Source of the DNA: Bacillota bacterium
Lineage (GTDB): Bacteria; Bacillota; Clostridia; Christensenellales; Aristaeellaceae
Direction: 5' to 3'
Length of the DNA: 64,000 nt
NCBI GenBank assembly: GCA_030057655.1
Contig: JASGUQ010000050.1
Span: forward strand, 1 to 64,000
Made by a program: the position numbers and the translations under genes. The stretch's first letter is position 1, and every line of letters starts with the position of its first letter. The notes below the pieces were generated by a model. It was not told the DNA's origin and made no database searches. It was given only the letters and a program-made list of their open reading frames with translations. Below, piece after piece: positions 8,114 through 17,094 of the stretch.

Positions 8114-10047
8114 GCCTCTTAAAGCGCAAGTTTTCCGAGGTCAGCCGTTCCCTCCTCCCGGTCATGGCGCTGGTGCTGCTTCTGGCCTTCACCCTGGTGC
8201 GGCCGCCGGCCGATGTAATCTGGCGGTTTCTGCTGGGCAGCGCGCTGCTGCTGTTCGGGCTGTCCGTGTTTCTTTTGGGCGTTGACCTGGGCATGAACCC
8301 GATCGGCGACCACATGGCGGTGGAGGTGGCCACCTCCAAATCCGGCGTCAAGGTCGCTGTCATCGCCTTTTTGCTGGGCTTCCTGGTTACGGTGGCGGAG
8401 CCCGACCTGCTGATCCTGGGCTATCAGGTGCAGGACGCCTCTGGCGGCACGATCCAGGCGCAAGCGATGGTCTACATGGTATCTGCGGGCGTGGGCGTCC
8501 TCATCATGTTCGGCACCTTCAGGCTGCTGCGCGGGCGCTCCTACCCCCTGTTCATGGGCCTGGCCTACCTGGGCATCTTTGTGCTGAGCCTGTTTGTGTC
8601 CGAGGAATTTCTGGCCATCTCCTTTGATTCCTCCGGCGCCACCACGGGTGCTTTGACCACGCCCTTTATCCTGGCGCTTTCAGCGGGCCTCTCCCGCGTC
8701 AAGGGCGGCAAGAGCAGCGAGGAGGACTCCTTCGGCATGGTCGGCGTGATGTCGGCAGGGCCCATGTACGCCCTGATGCTCATGAGCATCCTGACCGGAC
8801 AGAGCAGCATTCAGGGCGAGGCCGCGGAGTTTATGCCCCAGCAAGGGATTATCGAGCCCCTGGTGTACTTTTTGCCCAAGGAGTTCTGGGGCTCCCTGAT
8901 CGCCCTGCTGCCCCTGACCGCGTTTTTCTTCTTTCTCAACTTCATCCACTTCAAGGCGCCCAGGCGCGAGATCGCGCGCATCGTGAAAGGCCTGATCTAC
9001 ACCCTGCTTGGGCTGACCGTGTTTTTGACCGGCGTGTACGCGGGCTTCCTGGACATGGGGCAGATCATCGGCCGCTCCATCGCGCAAAGCCATCCGTGGC
9101 TTTTGCCGGTCGTTGGCTTTTTCATCGGCATGATCGTGGTCTTGGTGGAACCGGCGGTGATCGTGCTTGGCCAGCAGATTGAGGAGACCACCGGCGGGCG
9201 CATCCCGGGCAAGATCATCAAGATCACCCTTTCCATCGGCGTGGCGCTGGCAGTGATGCTGTCCATGCTGCGCATCATGATCCCTGATTTAAAGCTCTGG
9301 CATTTCCTCCTGCCGGGCTTCCTGACCGCGATCATCCTCTCCTTCCGCTCCGACCCGGTCTTTGTGGGCATCGCCTATGACGCGGGCGGCGTGGCCTCCG
9401 GCCCCATGACGGCCACCTTTGTCCTGGCCTTCGCCCAGGGCGCGGCGGCCATTGTGCCCACGGCCAACGTGCTGGTGGACGGCTTCGGGGTCATCGCGAT
9501 GGTGGCGATGGCGCCCGTCTTGTCCCTGATGGTCGTGGGCGCGGTCTTCGCCATGAAAACAAAGGTTAAGCCCAGGGAGGAAGCGCCCCTGCCCGCCCAT
9601 GCGAGCCTGCCTGCAGGGAAAATTGAACATTATGACTGCCTGGTGGCCATTGTGAACCGCGGGCTTTCAGAGCGCGCTGTAGAAATTTCCCGCGCGGTCG
9701 GCGCGCGCGGCGCGACCATCCTGCACGGCCGCGGCTCCGGCGGGCATGACATGAAGGTGTTCAACATCGAGATCCAGAAGGAGAAGGAGATCATCTTCTG
9801 GCTGGTGGACACCCGCTTGAGCGACGAGATCGCCCTGGCGCTTTATGAGCAATTGGAACTGGAGGGCGAGGGCGGCGGCGCGGTCTTTATGATGCCCTCC
9901 GGCGCCATGGGGCTTGACGCCCCGGTCACCATCGGCGCGCGGGAAGAGACCGAGCAGGAGAAGGCCGCCCACCCCAAAGAGATCTCAACGGCGGAGGAGA
10001 TGCTGCCTGAAGCTGCGGAAGAAACCGCGGAAAGCGGCGAACAATAA
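8110..10047 (+). CDS. DUF1538 membrane protein with C-terminal P-II-like domain
   Basis: This 645-residue protein has two homologous membrane halves (about residues 10-240 and 265-480) with roughly a dozen hydrophobic segments. Each half carries the DUF1538 signature: FDSSGATTGALTTPF in the first and YDAGGVASGPMTATF in the second. Residues ~505-605 form a P-II-like domain (YDCLVAIVNRGL, GARGATILHGRG, GGGAVFMMP), followed by a Glu/Ala-rich tail. The internal duplication and the fused P-II domain suggest a ligand-gated transporter; the substrate is unknown. The GTG start at 8110 overlaps the stop of the tandem P-II gene. Together the two genes encode three P-II-like domains per operon, which could form mixed trimers. 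Confidence 0.85.
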   Translation: MSLLKRKFSEVSRSLLPVMALVLLLAFTLVRPPADVIWRFLLGSALLLFGLSVFLLGVDLGMNPIGDHMAVEVATSKSGVKVAVIAFLLGFLVTVAEPDLLILGYQVQDASGGTIQAQAMVYMVSAGVGVLIMFGTFRLLRGRSYPLFMGLAYLGIFVLSLFVSEEFLAISFDSSGATTGALTTPFILALSAGLSRVKGGKSSEEDSFGMVGVMSAGPMYALMLMSILTGQSSIQGEAAEFMPQQGIIEPLVYFLPKEFWGSLIALLPLTAFFFFLNFIHFKAPRREIARIVKGLIYTLLGLTVFLTGVYAGFLDMGQIIGRSIAQSHPWLLPVVGFFIGMIVVLVEPAVIVLGQQIEETTGGRIPGKIIKITLSIGVALAVMLSMLRIMIPDLKLWHFLLPGFLTAIILSFRSDPVFVGIAYDAGGVASGPMTATFVLAFAQGAAAIVPTANVLVDGFGVIAMVAMAPVLSLMVVGAVFAMKTKVKPREEAPLPAHASLPAGKIEHYDCLVAIVNRGLSERAVEISRAVGARGATILHGRGSGGHDMKVFNIEIQKEKEIIFWLVDTRLSDEIALALYEQLELEGEGGGAVFMMPSGAMGLDAPVTIGAREETEQEKAAHPKEISTAEEMLPEAAEETAESGEQ

Positions 10048-10071
10048 GCGTGTTCTGAACTACAAAAAACC

Positions 10072-10103
10072 GCCCGCTGCTGTTTTGCGCGGGCAGTCTT
10101 TTT
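10072..10103 (+). terminator. Terminator of the P-II/DUF1538 operon
   Basis: GCCCGC (10072-10077) pairs with GCGGGC (10089-10094), with a further GC/GC pair inside the loop, and AGTCTTTTT follows. It lies 25 bases after the stop codon. Confidence 0.75.
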
Positions 10104-10154
10104 CAGGCGATTTGTTTTCTTAATTTAAATGCGAGGAGTTCCGGAAACACAGGG

Positions 10155-11039
10155 TCACTTAAGCCCGGCAATCTCTTCATACACGTCGCGCAAAGCCTTT
10201 GTCAGCATAAGCCCCACATTGCTCTGCTCTCCATCGTCATCCGTTTGGTGGCCGATCACGACACCGACGACGCGGTTGTTCTCATCCAGGATGGGGCCGC
10301 CGCTCGCTCCTGAATCCTGATCCATTTTATACTGAAAGTGCTCAGGCTCCATGAAACACAATTCTCCTTGATCGGCATACAGGGTGCCGTCGCTGTAACC
10401 CACGATTGAGGCTGTTTGCGCAGAAAAAATGCTGTTGTCTTCCGGCCAAAGGATCTCCAGGCAACCAACTTGCTCTCCGATGGGCTCATCAAGCAGAACC
10501 ACCCCCCAGTCTTTCTGAAAGCTGTACTCATGTTCCAGATAATCATTACCAGCCCAGGCTTTCCAGTTGCCATCATAACGCAGGCGGTATTGGCGGTGGT
10601 TGCGGTAGCCGAAATAGAAAATAATGCTCTCGGCTGATTCACCGTGATCCGCGCAGACCAGCGCGTGAGCGGCGGTCAGGATGATGTTGGGCTTGCCTGC
10701 GATGGTACCCGTGCATTCCCATCCGCAGCCGCAGGCGCAGATCACATCCATAAAGGCAACGGCTCCATAAGGAAATGCTTCAGTATCTTCAATCTGGATT
10801 CGGTCATCCTGCCCAATGATTTTTTTAGGCTGAAAATGATTCTTTCCCTGCACAACAAGGGCCTCAGCAGGGTTTGAAATGTTTAAGGGGATCACAACGC
10901 CATTTTTAAGGGAACGGGTGTTGGAAACCTCCCCCAAAGCGCTTGTGTTGACGAACAGGATTATCAAAAACAGCAGCATGGCAGGCAGGCGCCTTTTTAT
11001 AAAAACACGGCTCTTGTCCCGCTTTTTGTGCAGCCTCAT
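10155..11039 (-). CDS. Secreted trypsin-like serine protease (S1B/V8-like)
   Basis: This is a 294-residue protein. A basic N-terminus followed by a hydrophobic segment at residues 20-35 ending near SALG reads as a signal peptide or anchor. The chymotrypsin-fold catalytic triad is visible as His125 in LTAAHA, Asp177 in KDWGVVLL and Ser246 in SGASGGP. A Cys cluster, CACGCGWECTG at 101-111, precedes the catalytic His and is shared with the paralogue at 13457-14362. Its start codon overlaps the stop of the clostripain-like gene (ATGA at 11036-11039), so the two are probably translationally coupled. The target protein is unknown; a processing protease for the neighbours is one possibility. Confidence 0.85.
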   Translation of the reverse strand: MRLHKKRDKSRVFIKRRLPAMLLFLIILFVNTSALGEVSNTRSLKNGVVIPLNISNPAEALVVQGKNHFQPKKIIGQDDRIQIEDTEAFPYGAVAFMDVICACGCGWECTGTIAGKPNIILTAAHALVCADHGESAESIIFYFGYRNHRQYRLRYDGNWKAWAGNDYLEHEYSFQKDWGVVLLDEPIGEQVGCLEILWPEDNSIFSAQTASIVGYSDGTLYADQGELCFMEPEHFQYKMDQDSGASGGPILDENNRVVGVVIGHQTDDDGEQSNVGLMLTKALRDVYEEIAGLK

Positions 11040-13375
11040 GGCGTATTTTCCTTTCTGAGCATGGTCATGTTCATTGAAAGGGAGAAATCAATCGTCTCTT
11101 CCGCAAGCGGGCCTTCACCATCCTGGATGGAAAAAGTGATCGCAACCTTCTTCAGCTCATCGCTCAGCTGCAAGGACTGAAGGGTTTCCAGCGGGATAAA
11201 GAGGCTGATCTGATTGTTCTTCTCTTCTCCCGAGGGAATCAGATAGCGGAAGGTGTCAAACTGGGTGGGCTCAAGGGGAAAGTCGTTTGGGAATGCGCGG
11301 GTCGCCTGCAAGATCACGTCGCTTTGCCGCTGGTTATCAACACGCATATTCAGCATCAGGCCCGCGTCTATGCCAGTAACAAAAAATCCATCTTCCAGTT
11401 GGACAGAAAGCCCTTCCGCCAAAGAAGCCGTCTGCGGGTCAGCAACGCGCAGGTGCGGGCTGGGAATGGCTTTGACGTTTGAAAAGTGTGTCTCTCCCTG
11501 TATGTCGGTCAAACGAAGGTAGGCATAGCGTTCGTACCGATCCCAGGCCTCCAGGAAACTCAATTCCAGGTCTTTGTTTTTTGGATCAAAGAGGACTGTC
11601 TCCTCCGGAAAATACAAAGAAAACTGTAAAGATGTCACCGTTTCTTCCGAAACGACGTTCTGGGGGCCAAAGGACACCAGTTGAACCTCGTCATAATCAG
11701 CCAGATCAACAGCGGCAGGTAAAAAAATCTGATTCTCCCCGCCATGGGCCGTCATGACCTGGGTCAGATTGAATCGACCTTCACTGTCCCTTTGATAGAC
11801 CAGGTTAGCCGCCATGGGCTCCCAGCCTTTATAGACAAGACCATATAAAGTCACCCCGTTTTCGATGGGGAAATAGCTGATTGGCCCCTTGATCGCGCCG
11901 CTCTTGTGGTCGATCAGGTACAGCGCATTGCCCATATAGTTTACTGAAACTTCGCGGTCGGTTACTTTCACTTTTTGATCATCATAGTACACCAGTTTGT
12001 AGCTGTCAGAAGCCACTTTTTCCAGCACCAGGAGGCGGGACCGCACCAGCATCTTCGCTTCTTCTTCTGTGATCGGCATTTTAATACGAATCCTGCCTGT
12101 TTCCTCCTGCAAGTCCATCAGATATTGACTTGTATGGCTGAGGAGCGCGTCTTTTAGGTATAAGTCTGTAATGCGTTGGATAAAGGAACGGTATGAAGGA
12201 GAAAAACTGCTTTTTTGGTACTGGGAGGCCCAGGATGCGATGTATTGGCCTTTGTTGTCAAAGGGATAATAGATGCTCAGGCCGTTCATGTACTCACCGT
12301 TCTGGACATAATTGGTCAGAATCATATCATTGAGCGCGCTTCTTAAGTTTTCACAGTTTGTCAGGCCATTGTTTTCATACATGCTGATCAGATCGATCAG
12401 GTCAATCAGATCAAAACGGGATGTTGTATTTTCCCCCAATGTTTTTGTATTCGCCCGGCAACGCGCAAGCGCCGGGTAATTGTCAGTGGTTACCGGAAGC
12501 TCGACATCACTGAAGCTTTGTTCCATTTCTAAAAGTACGCGGTCCATCTGACTGAGGTCCAGGCAGGAAAGCGTGGCGGTTGCCAGGGATCCTGAAAGCG
12601 AGTCCGCGTAAGCCTGGATGATTCGGTTTCCCCAGGCCTCCCCGTTTTCCTCAGCGCTGGCGTCTTTCAAAAAGGCATAGTCCCATCCGCTCGCCACTTC
12701 GGTCTCCTGAGAGGCGATCATGTATTGAGCATAGGGGGCTGCAAGCGCAGCCACTTCAAGCGTACTCATCAGGCAGGCGTCAAAGCCGATAAATGCCAAT
12801 TGATGCGATTGAAACGGGCTGTCCCGCAAAGCTTCTTCAAGCTCCTTCATGGAAAGGGAGTCCATTCCCCGGTTCTGATCCGCATAAACTTCATCAAAGC
12901 AGACGCCAAGAAGCGGGCCTGCGCCATGGTTCCAGAGGATCAGACCGTACTCATCCGCCGGCGCGTAGGAGTAACCCCAATGAAGAAATTCCTTCAGGGT
13001 GAGGGCTTCGCCCATGTTTTTGGATCCCTCTTCCTCTTCCTTATGCCATCCGCCGTCGCGTATCTCAATGCGCGTGCTTTTCTCCGGATCAATATCCAAT
13101 TCCCATTGGCTGGCGCCGCCTGCTTGCACCAGAACCCGGACGCTGCCGGACTGTGGCAAAGCCTTCGCCATTTCAAGGATGTCCGCGCTTGCTGCCTGAC
13201 CCCGTGTCTCCAGATCGCTTCCTGTCATATAGACCAGCAAGGTGAAGCGTTTCCCCTGAGCCGAGGAAATATGATTTAGCGGCAGCGTAATCAGCGCGAC
13301 CAGGATCAGCGCCATGATCCGGCACATATGTCGGAATAATAACCTTTTTTTGATCCCAGTTGTCTGTTTGACCAT
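11036..13375 (-). CDS. Secreted clostripain-family (C11) cysteine peptidase
   Basis: This is a 779-residue protein. The start is ATG 13375, preceded by AAAGGAG; a TTG 24 bases upstream extends the frame but lacks a site. A signal peptide covers residues ~10-38 (numbered from 13375). The C11 caspase-like domain follows, with LWNHGAG (His150) and FDACLMS (Cys201) as the catalytic dyad. Clostripain enzymes cut after arginine or lysine and usually mature by self-cleavage. The ~400 residues after the peptidase domain are beta-rich and unrecognised, and may serve attachment or inhibition. It lies between two related serine proteases on the same strand and overlaps the downstream one by four bases. 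Confidence 0.87.
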   Translation of the reverse strand: MVKQTTGIKKRLLFRHMCRIMALILVALITLPLNHISSAQGKRFTLLVYMTGSDLETRGQAASADILEMAKALPQSGSVRVLVQAGGASQWELDIDPEKSTRIEIRDGGWHKEEEEGSKNMGEALTLKEFLHWGYSYAPADEYGLILWNHGAGPLLGVCFDEVYADQNRGMDSLSMKELEEALRDSPFQSHQLAFIGFDACLMSTLEVAALAAPYAQYMIASQETEVASGWDYAFLKDASAEENGEAWGNRIIQAYADSLSGSLATATLSCLDLSQMDRVLLEMEQSFSDVELPVTTDNYPALARCRANTKTLGENTTSRFDLIDLIDLISMYENNGLTNCENLRSALNDMILTNYVQNGEYMNGLSIYYPFDNKGQYIASWASQYQKSSFSPSYRSFIQRITDLYLKDALLSHTSQYLMDLQEETGRIRIKMPITEEEAKMLVRSRLLVLEKVASDSYKLVYYDDQKVKVTDREVSVNYMGNALYLIDHKSGAIKGPISYFPIENGVTLYGLVYKGWEPMAANLVYQRDSEGRFNLTQVMTAHGGENQIFLPAAVDLADYDEVQLVSFGPQNVVSEETVTSLQFSLYFPEETVLFDPKNKDLELSFLEAWDRYERYAYLRLTDIQGETHFSNVKAIPSPHLRVADPQTASLAEGLSVQLEDGFFVTGIDAGLMLNMRVDNQRQSDVILQATRAFPNDFPLEPTQFDTFRYLIPSGEEKNNQISLFIPLETLQSLQLSDELKKVAITFSIQDGEGPLAEETIDFSLSMNMTMLRKENTP

Positions 13376-13401
13376 GCTGCACTCCTTTGATCTATTCAAA
13401 C

Positions 13402-13441
13402 AAAAAGAAAGGGATAAACCCCGTTTTTCAGGATTTATCCC
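13402..13441 (-). terminator. Terminator between the second serine protease and the C11 gene
   Basis: On the minus strand GGGATAAA pairs with TTTATCCC across a 15-base loop and is followed by TTTCTTTTT. It lies just after the stop of the 13457-14362 gene and before the start of the C11 gene, so the protease genes are separate transcripts or depend on readthrough. Confidence 0.75.
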
Positions 13442-13456
13442 TTATGATAACAAACT

Positions 13457-14362
13457 TTATTGAAAGCCGTCGCCAACCATGTACTTGTAGATTGTAGTTG
13501 TAATCCGGCGGCCTATATTGATTGGCGGGTTATTCGATTCAGCGGCAATAATTGCAACGGCGTAATTATCAAAGTCGTAAACCGGTCCGCCGCTGTTTCC
13601 CTGGACGTCGTCCGCATCATAAGTCATCAGGTTGATGTTTTCCGCGTAACCGTTTCCCCAGTCCATTTTCAACTTGTTGTCCCGATACCCGGCAACCTGA
13701 AAATATCCCGAATTAATTTCGCTGTCAGATGCGAAACGAATACCCATCCAGCCTGTTTTGTCGCCAACATTTTTGGAGAGCTTCAGATAGCACCAGTCAT
13801 GGTTCATGGTCGTATTATCATACCGGTAGTTGGGAAAATCCGTACCTGCCAAACCGGTCCATCCTCCGGTGTATTTATACAAGTAGTTTTTGCTGCTTTT
13901 GTAGCCGAAGTAGAAAGTAACCTTCTTCGCCCACTTATTGTGTTCCGGACAAATCATGCAGTGGGCTGCAGTCATCAAAAAGTTGCGGCTTACCATAAAA
14001 CCTGTGCATTCCCATTTGCATTTGCACGCACCGGTTACCTTCATGTTTGCAATGGCGCTAAAGGGATATTGCCCCGGTGCGTTGATCTGAACACGATCAT
14101 CCCGCCCGATGATTGCCTTTTCCAATTCATTCGGGGCAAAGCCTTCAGAAACGACAGCGGGCTCTGTTATTTCTTCCTGTTCTGATACCGGCGCTACCTT
14201 GATGGTTCCTTCTTCGCCTTCCTGCTCAAAATCTTCTGTCAGAGATTTGGTGGGCATAACTAAATCCAGGCTTTCCAAATCCACATCCAAGGTGCTTGCG
14301 CTTGCCAAACCAATCATAAAGACTGTGAGAATCAGCAAGCAAAGAATAGAGCGCTTCTTCAT
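13457..14362 (-). CDS. Secreted trypsin-like serine protease, paralogue of the 10155 gene
   Basis: This is a 301-residue protein starting at ATG 14362 with GAGGAGG placed 8 bases upstream; the frame extends 15 codons further without support. A typical signal peptide (residues 1-23) is followed by an acidic pro-like region of ~60 residues. The catalytic triad is His134 in MTAAHC, Asp189 in NHDWCYLKL and Ser257 in QGNSGGP. The RDDRVQI entry, the Cys-x-Cys-x-Trp-x-Cys-Thr-Gly cluster and the FYFGY segment match the other serine protease in this cluster, so the two are paralogues. The acidic insert may be a pro-peptide removed by another protease. It is not in an evident operon upstream. Confidence 0.87.
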   Translation of the reverse strand: MKKRSILCLLILTVFMIGLASASTLDVDLESLDLVMPTKSLTEDFEQEGEEGTIKVAPVSEQEEITEPAVVSEGFAPNELEKAIIGRDDRVQINAPGQYPFSAIANMKVTGACKCKWECTGFMVSRNFLMTAAHCMICPEHNKWAKKVTFYFGYKSSKNYLYKYTGGWTGLAGTDFPNYRYDNTTMNHDWCYLKLSKNVGDKTGWMGIRFASDSEINSGYFQVAGYRDNKLKMDWGNGYAENINLMTYDADDVQGNSGGPVYDFDNYAVAIIAAESNNPPINIGRRITTTIYKYMVGDGFQ

Positions 14363-14481
14363 CAAGGGAACCTCCTCATACATTTTTCCTTGCCAGAAGT
14401 ATGTCATGATGCAATGAACATGTCAATATCAATGAAATTTGAGTTACTGCATGCTTTTTTGTTTTGTAAAATTTCGCTCAC

Positions 14482-14510
14482 TTGCGGACAAACAGGGCTT
14501 CATATATAAT
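14482..14510 (+). promoter_or_regulatory. Sigma-A-type promoter of the phosphosugar mutase
   Basis: TTGCGG (14482-14487) and a perfect TATAAT (14505-14510) are 17 bases apart. Transcription from here gives a leader of about 65 bases that contains the 14537-14555 hairpin. Confidence 0.65.
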
Positions 14511-14525
14511 AAGCACCAGTCATTT

Positions 14526-14555
14526 AAAAATAAAAAGGGCGGATGATGTCCGCCC
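14526..14555 (-). terminator. Hairpin in the mutase leader; terminator-like on the minus strand
   Basis: GGGCGGA (14537-14543) and TCCGCCC (14549-14555) form a perfect 7-bp stem with a 5-base loop. On the minus strand it is followed by TTTTTATTTTT, so it can stop transcription leaving the mutase gene antisense. On the plus strand it sits in the 5' leader with an A-run after it and is not a terminator. Confidence 0.5.
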
Positions 14556-14583
14556 TCATCAAAAAAAGAACGGAGGCAAAAAC

Positions 14584-16302
14584 ATGGCGTTTGAGAATCT
14601 TTTGGAACAATGGCTGGTGATGGCCAAGGACGAACCGGATCTGGTGGAAGAACTGAACAAAGCCAAGGAAGATCCAAAGGCGTTGGAGGACCGCTTCTAT
14701 CAGGATCTCGCCTTTGGAACAGGCGGTATGCGCGGCGTGATTGGCGCCGGGCGCAACCGCATGAACATCTTCACCATCCGCCGCGCGGCGGCGGGCCTGG
14801 CCGACTATCTCAACGAGGATGAGGACAGCAAGGGCAAGTGCGTGGCCATCGGGTTTGACTCCCGCAAGTATTCGCAGCGTTTCGCAAAAGAGACCGCCCT
14901 GGTGCTCTGCAAGCGCGGAATCAAGGTGCGCCTGTTTGAAAGCCTGCGCCCTGTGCCCCTTTTGTCCTACGCGGTGCGCAAATTGGGCGCGGCGGCCGGC
15001 GTGGTGGTCACAGCCAGCCACAACCCGCCGGAATACAACGGCTTTAAGGTTTACGGGCCGGACGGCGCGCAGCTTTCGCCCAAGGCCGCGGACATCATGA
15101 CGGTGAAGATCCGCAATCTGACGTTTGAGGAATGCCTCCCCATGGACGAGGAGGAGGCTTTGTCCAAAGGCCTGTTGACCATGATGGGCGAGGACATCGA
15201 CGCGCCCTACAACGACATGGTGCTGGGCCTGATGGCCTGCCCGGATCTGGTCAAAAAGGTGGGCGATCAATTGTCCATCGTCTATACGCCGCTTCATGGC
15301 TCCGGAAACCTCCCGGTGCGCCGGGCGCTGAAGAGCGCTGGCATCAAACAGGTGACCGTGGTGCCAGAGCAGGAATTGCCCGATCCCGCTTTTTCCACCG
15401 TCAAGGCGCCCAACCCGGAGGATCCCGCCGCCTTCGCCATGTCCATCCCCCTGGCCAAGAAGGTGGGTGCAACCGTTATTTTAGGAACGGATCCGGACTG
15501 CGACCGCCTGGGCGTGTGCGCGATGGACGAGAGCGGGGAGTTCCGCACGCTCACCGGCAACCAGATCGGCTGCATCCTGCTGCACCATCTCCTGTCCCAG
15601 AAGAAAAAGGCGGGCACGCTGCCTGAAAACGGCGCGGTTGTCATGTCCATTGTGTCCACAAGCCTGGCCAACGCCATCTGCGAGGACTACGGCGTCACCC
15701 TGTTTGAGGTGCTCACCGGCTTTAAATACGTCGGTGAAAAAATCCAGCAATTTGAGGAGACGGGCGATTATACCTTCCTCTTTGGTTTTGAGGAGTCCTA
15801 CGGCTACCTCTCCGGTACCGATGTGCGCGACAAGGACGCGGTGAACGCCGCCCTGCTGCTGGCCGAGGCCGCCTGCGTGTGCCTGGACGAGGGCATCACC
15901 CTCTTTGACCGGCTGCAGCAGATCTACAAGCGCTACGGATACTACTCCGAGGACATCCATTCCGCCACCTATCCGGGCAAGGAGGGCGCGGAAAAGATCG
16001 TCAGCATCATGAAAACGCTGCACCAGGAAGCGCCTGAAAAGATCGGCGGGCTCAAGGTGCTGGCCTCCCGCGATTACCTGAGCGGGGAAATGAAGAAAAA
16101 CGGCGAGGTCATCAAGATGGGCTTCCCGCCCTCCGACGTGGTCTATTTTGACCTGGAGGGAGGCGCCTGGGTCTGCGCCCGGCCTTCCGGAACCGAGCCC
16201 AAGATCAAGTTCTACTCCGGCGCCAGCCACAAGGAGAGCCTGGAAAAGGCAAAAACAGCCTCAAAAAATTTGCTGGACGCCTTTATCGGGATGAGCGAGT
16301 AA
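14584..16302 (+). CDS. pgcA: Phosphoglucomutase / phosphosugar mutase
   Basis: This 572-residue alpha-D-phosphohexomutase interconverts glucose 1- and 6-phosphate (and possibly mannose phosphates). The phosphoserine loop TASHNP has Ser145, the metal loop TDPDCDR has Asp303/305/307, the sugar loop is GFEESYG (Glu403-Ser405) and the phosphate-binding loop is RPSGTEPK from Arg533. Length and motif spacing fit the Firmicute PgcA-type enzymes. ATG 14584 has CGGAGG nearby; the longer frame from 14482 runs through the promoter and is rejected. It links the alpha-glucan uptake genes further right to glycolysis and wall-precursor synthesis. It is monocistronic or weakly linked to nagB. Confidence 0.93.
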   Translation: MAFENLLEQWLVMAKDEPDLVEELNKAKEDPKALEDRFYQDLAFGTGGMRGVIGAGRNRMNIFTIRRAAAGLADYLNEDEDSKGKCVAIGFDSRKYSQRFAKETALVLCKRGIKVRLFESLRPVPLLSYAVRKLGAAAGVVVTASHNPPEYNGFKVYGPDGAQLSPKAADIMTVKIRNLTFEECLPMDEEEALSKGLLTMMGEDIDAPYNDMVLGLMACPDLVKKVGDQLSIVYTPLHGSGNLPVRRALKSAGIKQVTVVPEQELPDPAFSTVKAPNPEDPAAFAMSIPLAKKVGATVILGTDPDCDRLGVCAMDESGEFRTLTGNQIGCILLHHLLSQKKKAGTLPENGAVVMSIVSTSLANAICEDYGVTLFEVLTGFKYVGEKIQQFEETGDYTFLFGFEESYGYLSGTDVRDKDAVNAALLLAEAACVCLDEGITLFDRLQQIYKRYGYYSEDIHSATYPGKEGAEKIVSIMKTLHQEAPEKIGGLKVLASRDYLSGEMKKNGEVIKMGFPPSDVVYFDLEGGAWVCARPSGTEPKIKFYSGASHKESLEKAKTASKNLLDAFIGMSE

Positions 16303-16329
16303 GTCTTTTTAATATGATTTCACTTGTGT

Positions 16330-16352
16330 TATAATCAGACGAAACAAGGAGG
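16330..16352 (+). promoter_or_regulatory. nagB -10 box and ribosome binding site
   Basis: A perfect TATAAT lies at 16330-16335, 26 bases before the nagB start, and AAGGAGG at 16346-16352. No good -35 is seen in the preceding A+T-rich stretch (TTTTAA at about 16307), so promoter strength is unclear. Confidence 0.4.
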
Positions 16353-16360
16353 TTGATATC

Positions 16361-17080
16361 ATGATTGTTCATGTTTTTGAGTCCAAGGATCAGGTTGCCA
16401 AGGCTGCCGGCGCGATTTTCGCGGCCCAGATTTTAAAAAAGCCGGATTCCATTCTGGGTCTGGCCACCGGCTCCACGCCCATTGAAACCTACGCGGAGCT
16501 GGTCAAGATGTACAAAGCCGGGATCCTTGATTTTTCCAAGGCCAAGACCTTCAACCTGGATGAGTATGTGGGCCTGCCGGCCAGCCATCCTGAAAGCTAC
16601 ATCAGCTTCATGCGCCGCAACCTGTTTGATCACATCAACCTAAAGGAATATCATCTGCCCAATGGCCTGGCAAAAGACCTGGAGCAGGAATGCCGGGATT
16701 ATGAAAACACCATCAAGCAGGCGGGCGGCATTGATCTGCAGCTTTTGGGCATCGGCAACAACGGCCACATCGGCTTTAACGAGCCCAACGATCATTTTGT
16801 CTACTCGACCAACCGCGTCAAACTGGCCGAAAGCACCATCAAGGCCAACCGCCGTTTCTTTGACTCGGAGGATCAGGTGCCCAGGGAAGCCCTGTCCATG
16901 GGCATCGGCACCATCATGCAGGCAAAATCCATCCTGATGATCTGCCTGGGTGAAGGCAAGGCCGAGGTTGTTGAGAAAATGATCAACGGTCCGGTTGACC
17001 CGAAGGTTCCCGCCAGCATTTTGCGCACGCACCATCATGTCACAGTGCTGCTGGATCAGGCGGCTGCCAGCAAGCTGTAA
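16361..17080 (+). CDS. nagB: Glucosamine-6-phosphate deaminase
   Basis: This 239-residue enzyme converts glucosamine 6-phosphate to fructose 6-phosphate and ammonia. Visible motifs are LATGSTP (residues 34-40, phosphate binding), NLDEY with the catalytic base Asp67, and GIGNNGHIGFNEP (130-142) with His136 and Glu141. The Asn at 134, where the E. coli enzyme has Asp, is common in Firmicute NagB. AAGGAGG at 16346 supports ATG 16361. No nagA lies beside it. Its 3' end abuts the probable replication origin, in the place where dnaA is normally found next to dnaN. Confidence 0.95.
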   Translation: MIVHVFESKDQVAKAAGAIFAAQILKKPDSILGLATGSTPIETYAELVKMYKAGILDFSKAKTFNLDEYVGLPASHPESYISFMRRNLFDHINLKEYHLPNGLAKDLEQECRDYENTIKQAGGIDLQLLGIGNNGHIGFNEPNDHFVYSTNRVKLAESTIKANRRFFDSEDQVPREALSMGIGTIMQAKSILMICLGEGKAEVVEKMINGPVDPKVPASILRTHHHVTVLLDQAAASKL

Positions 17081-17094
17081 GCTGTTCACGAACC

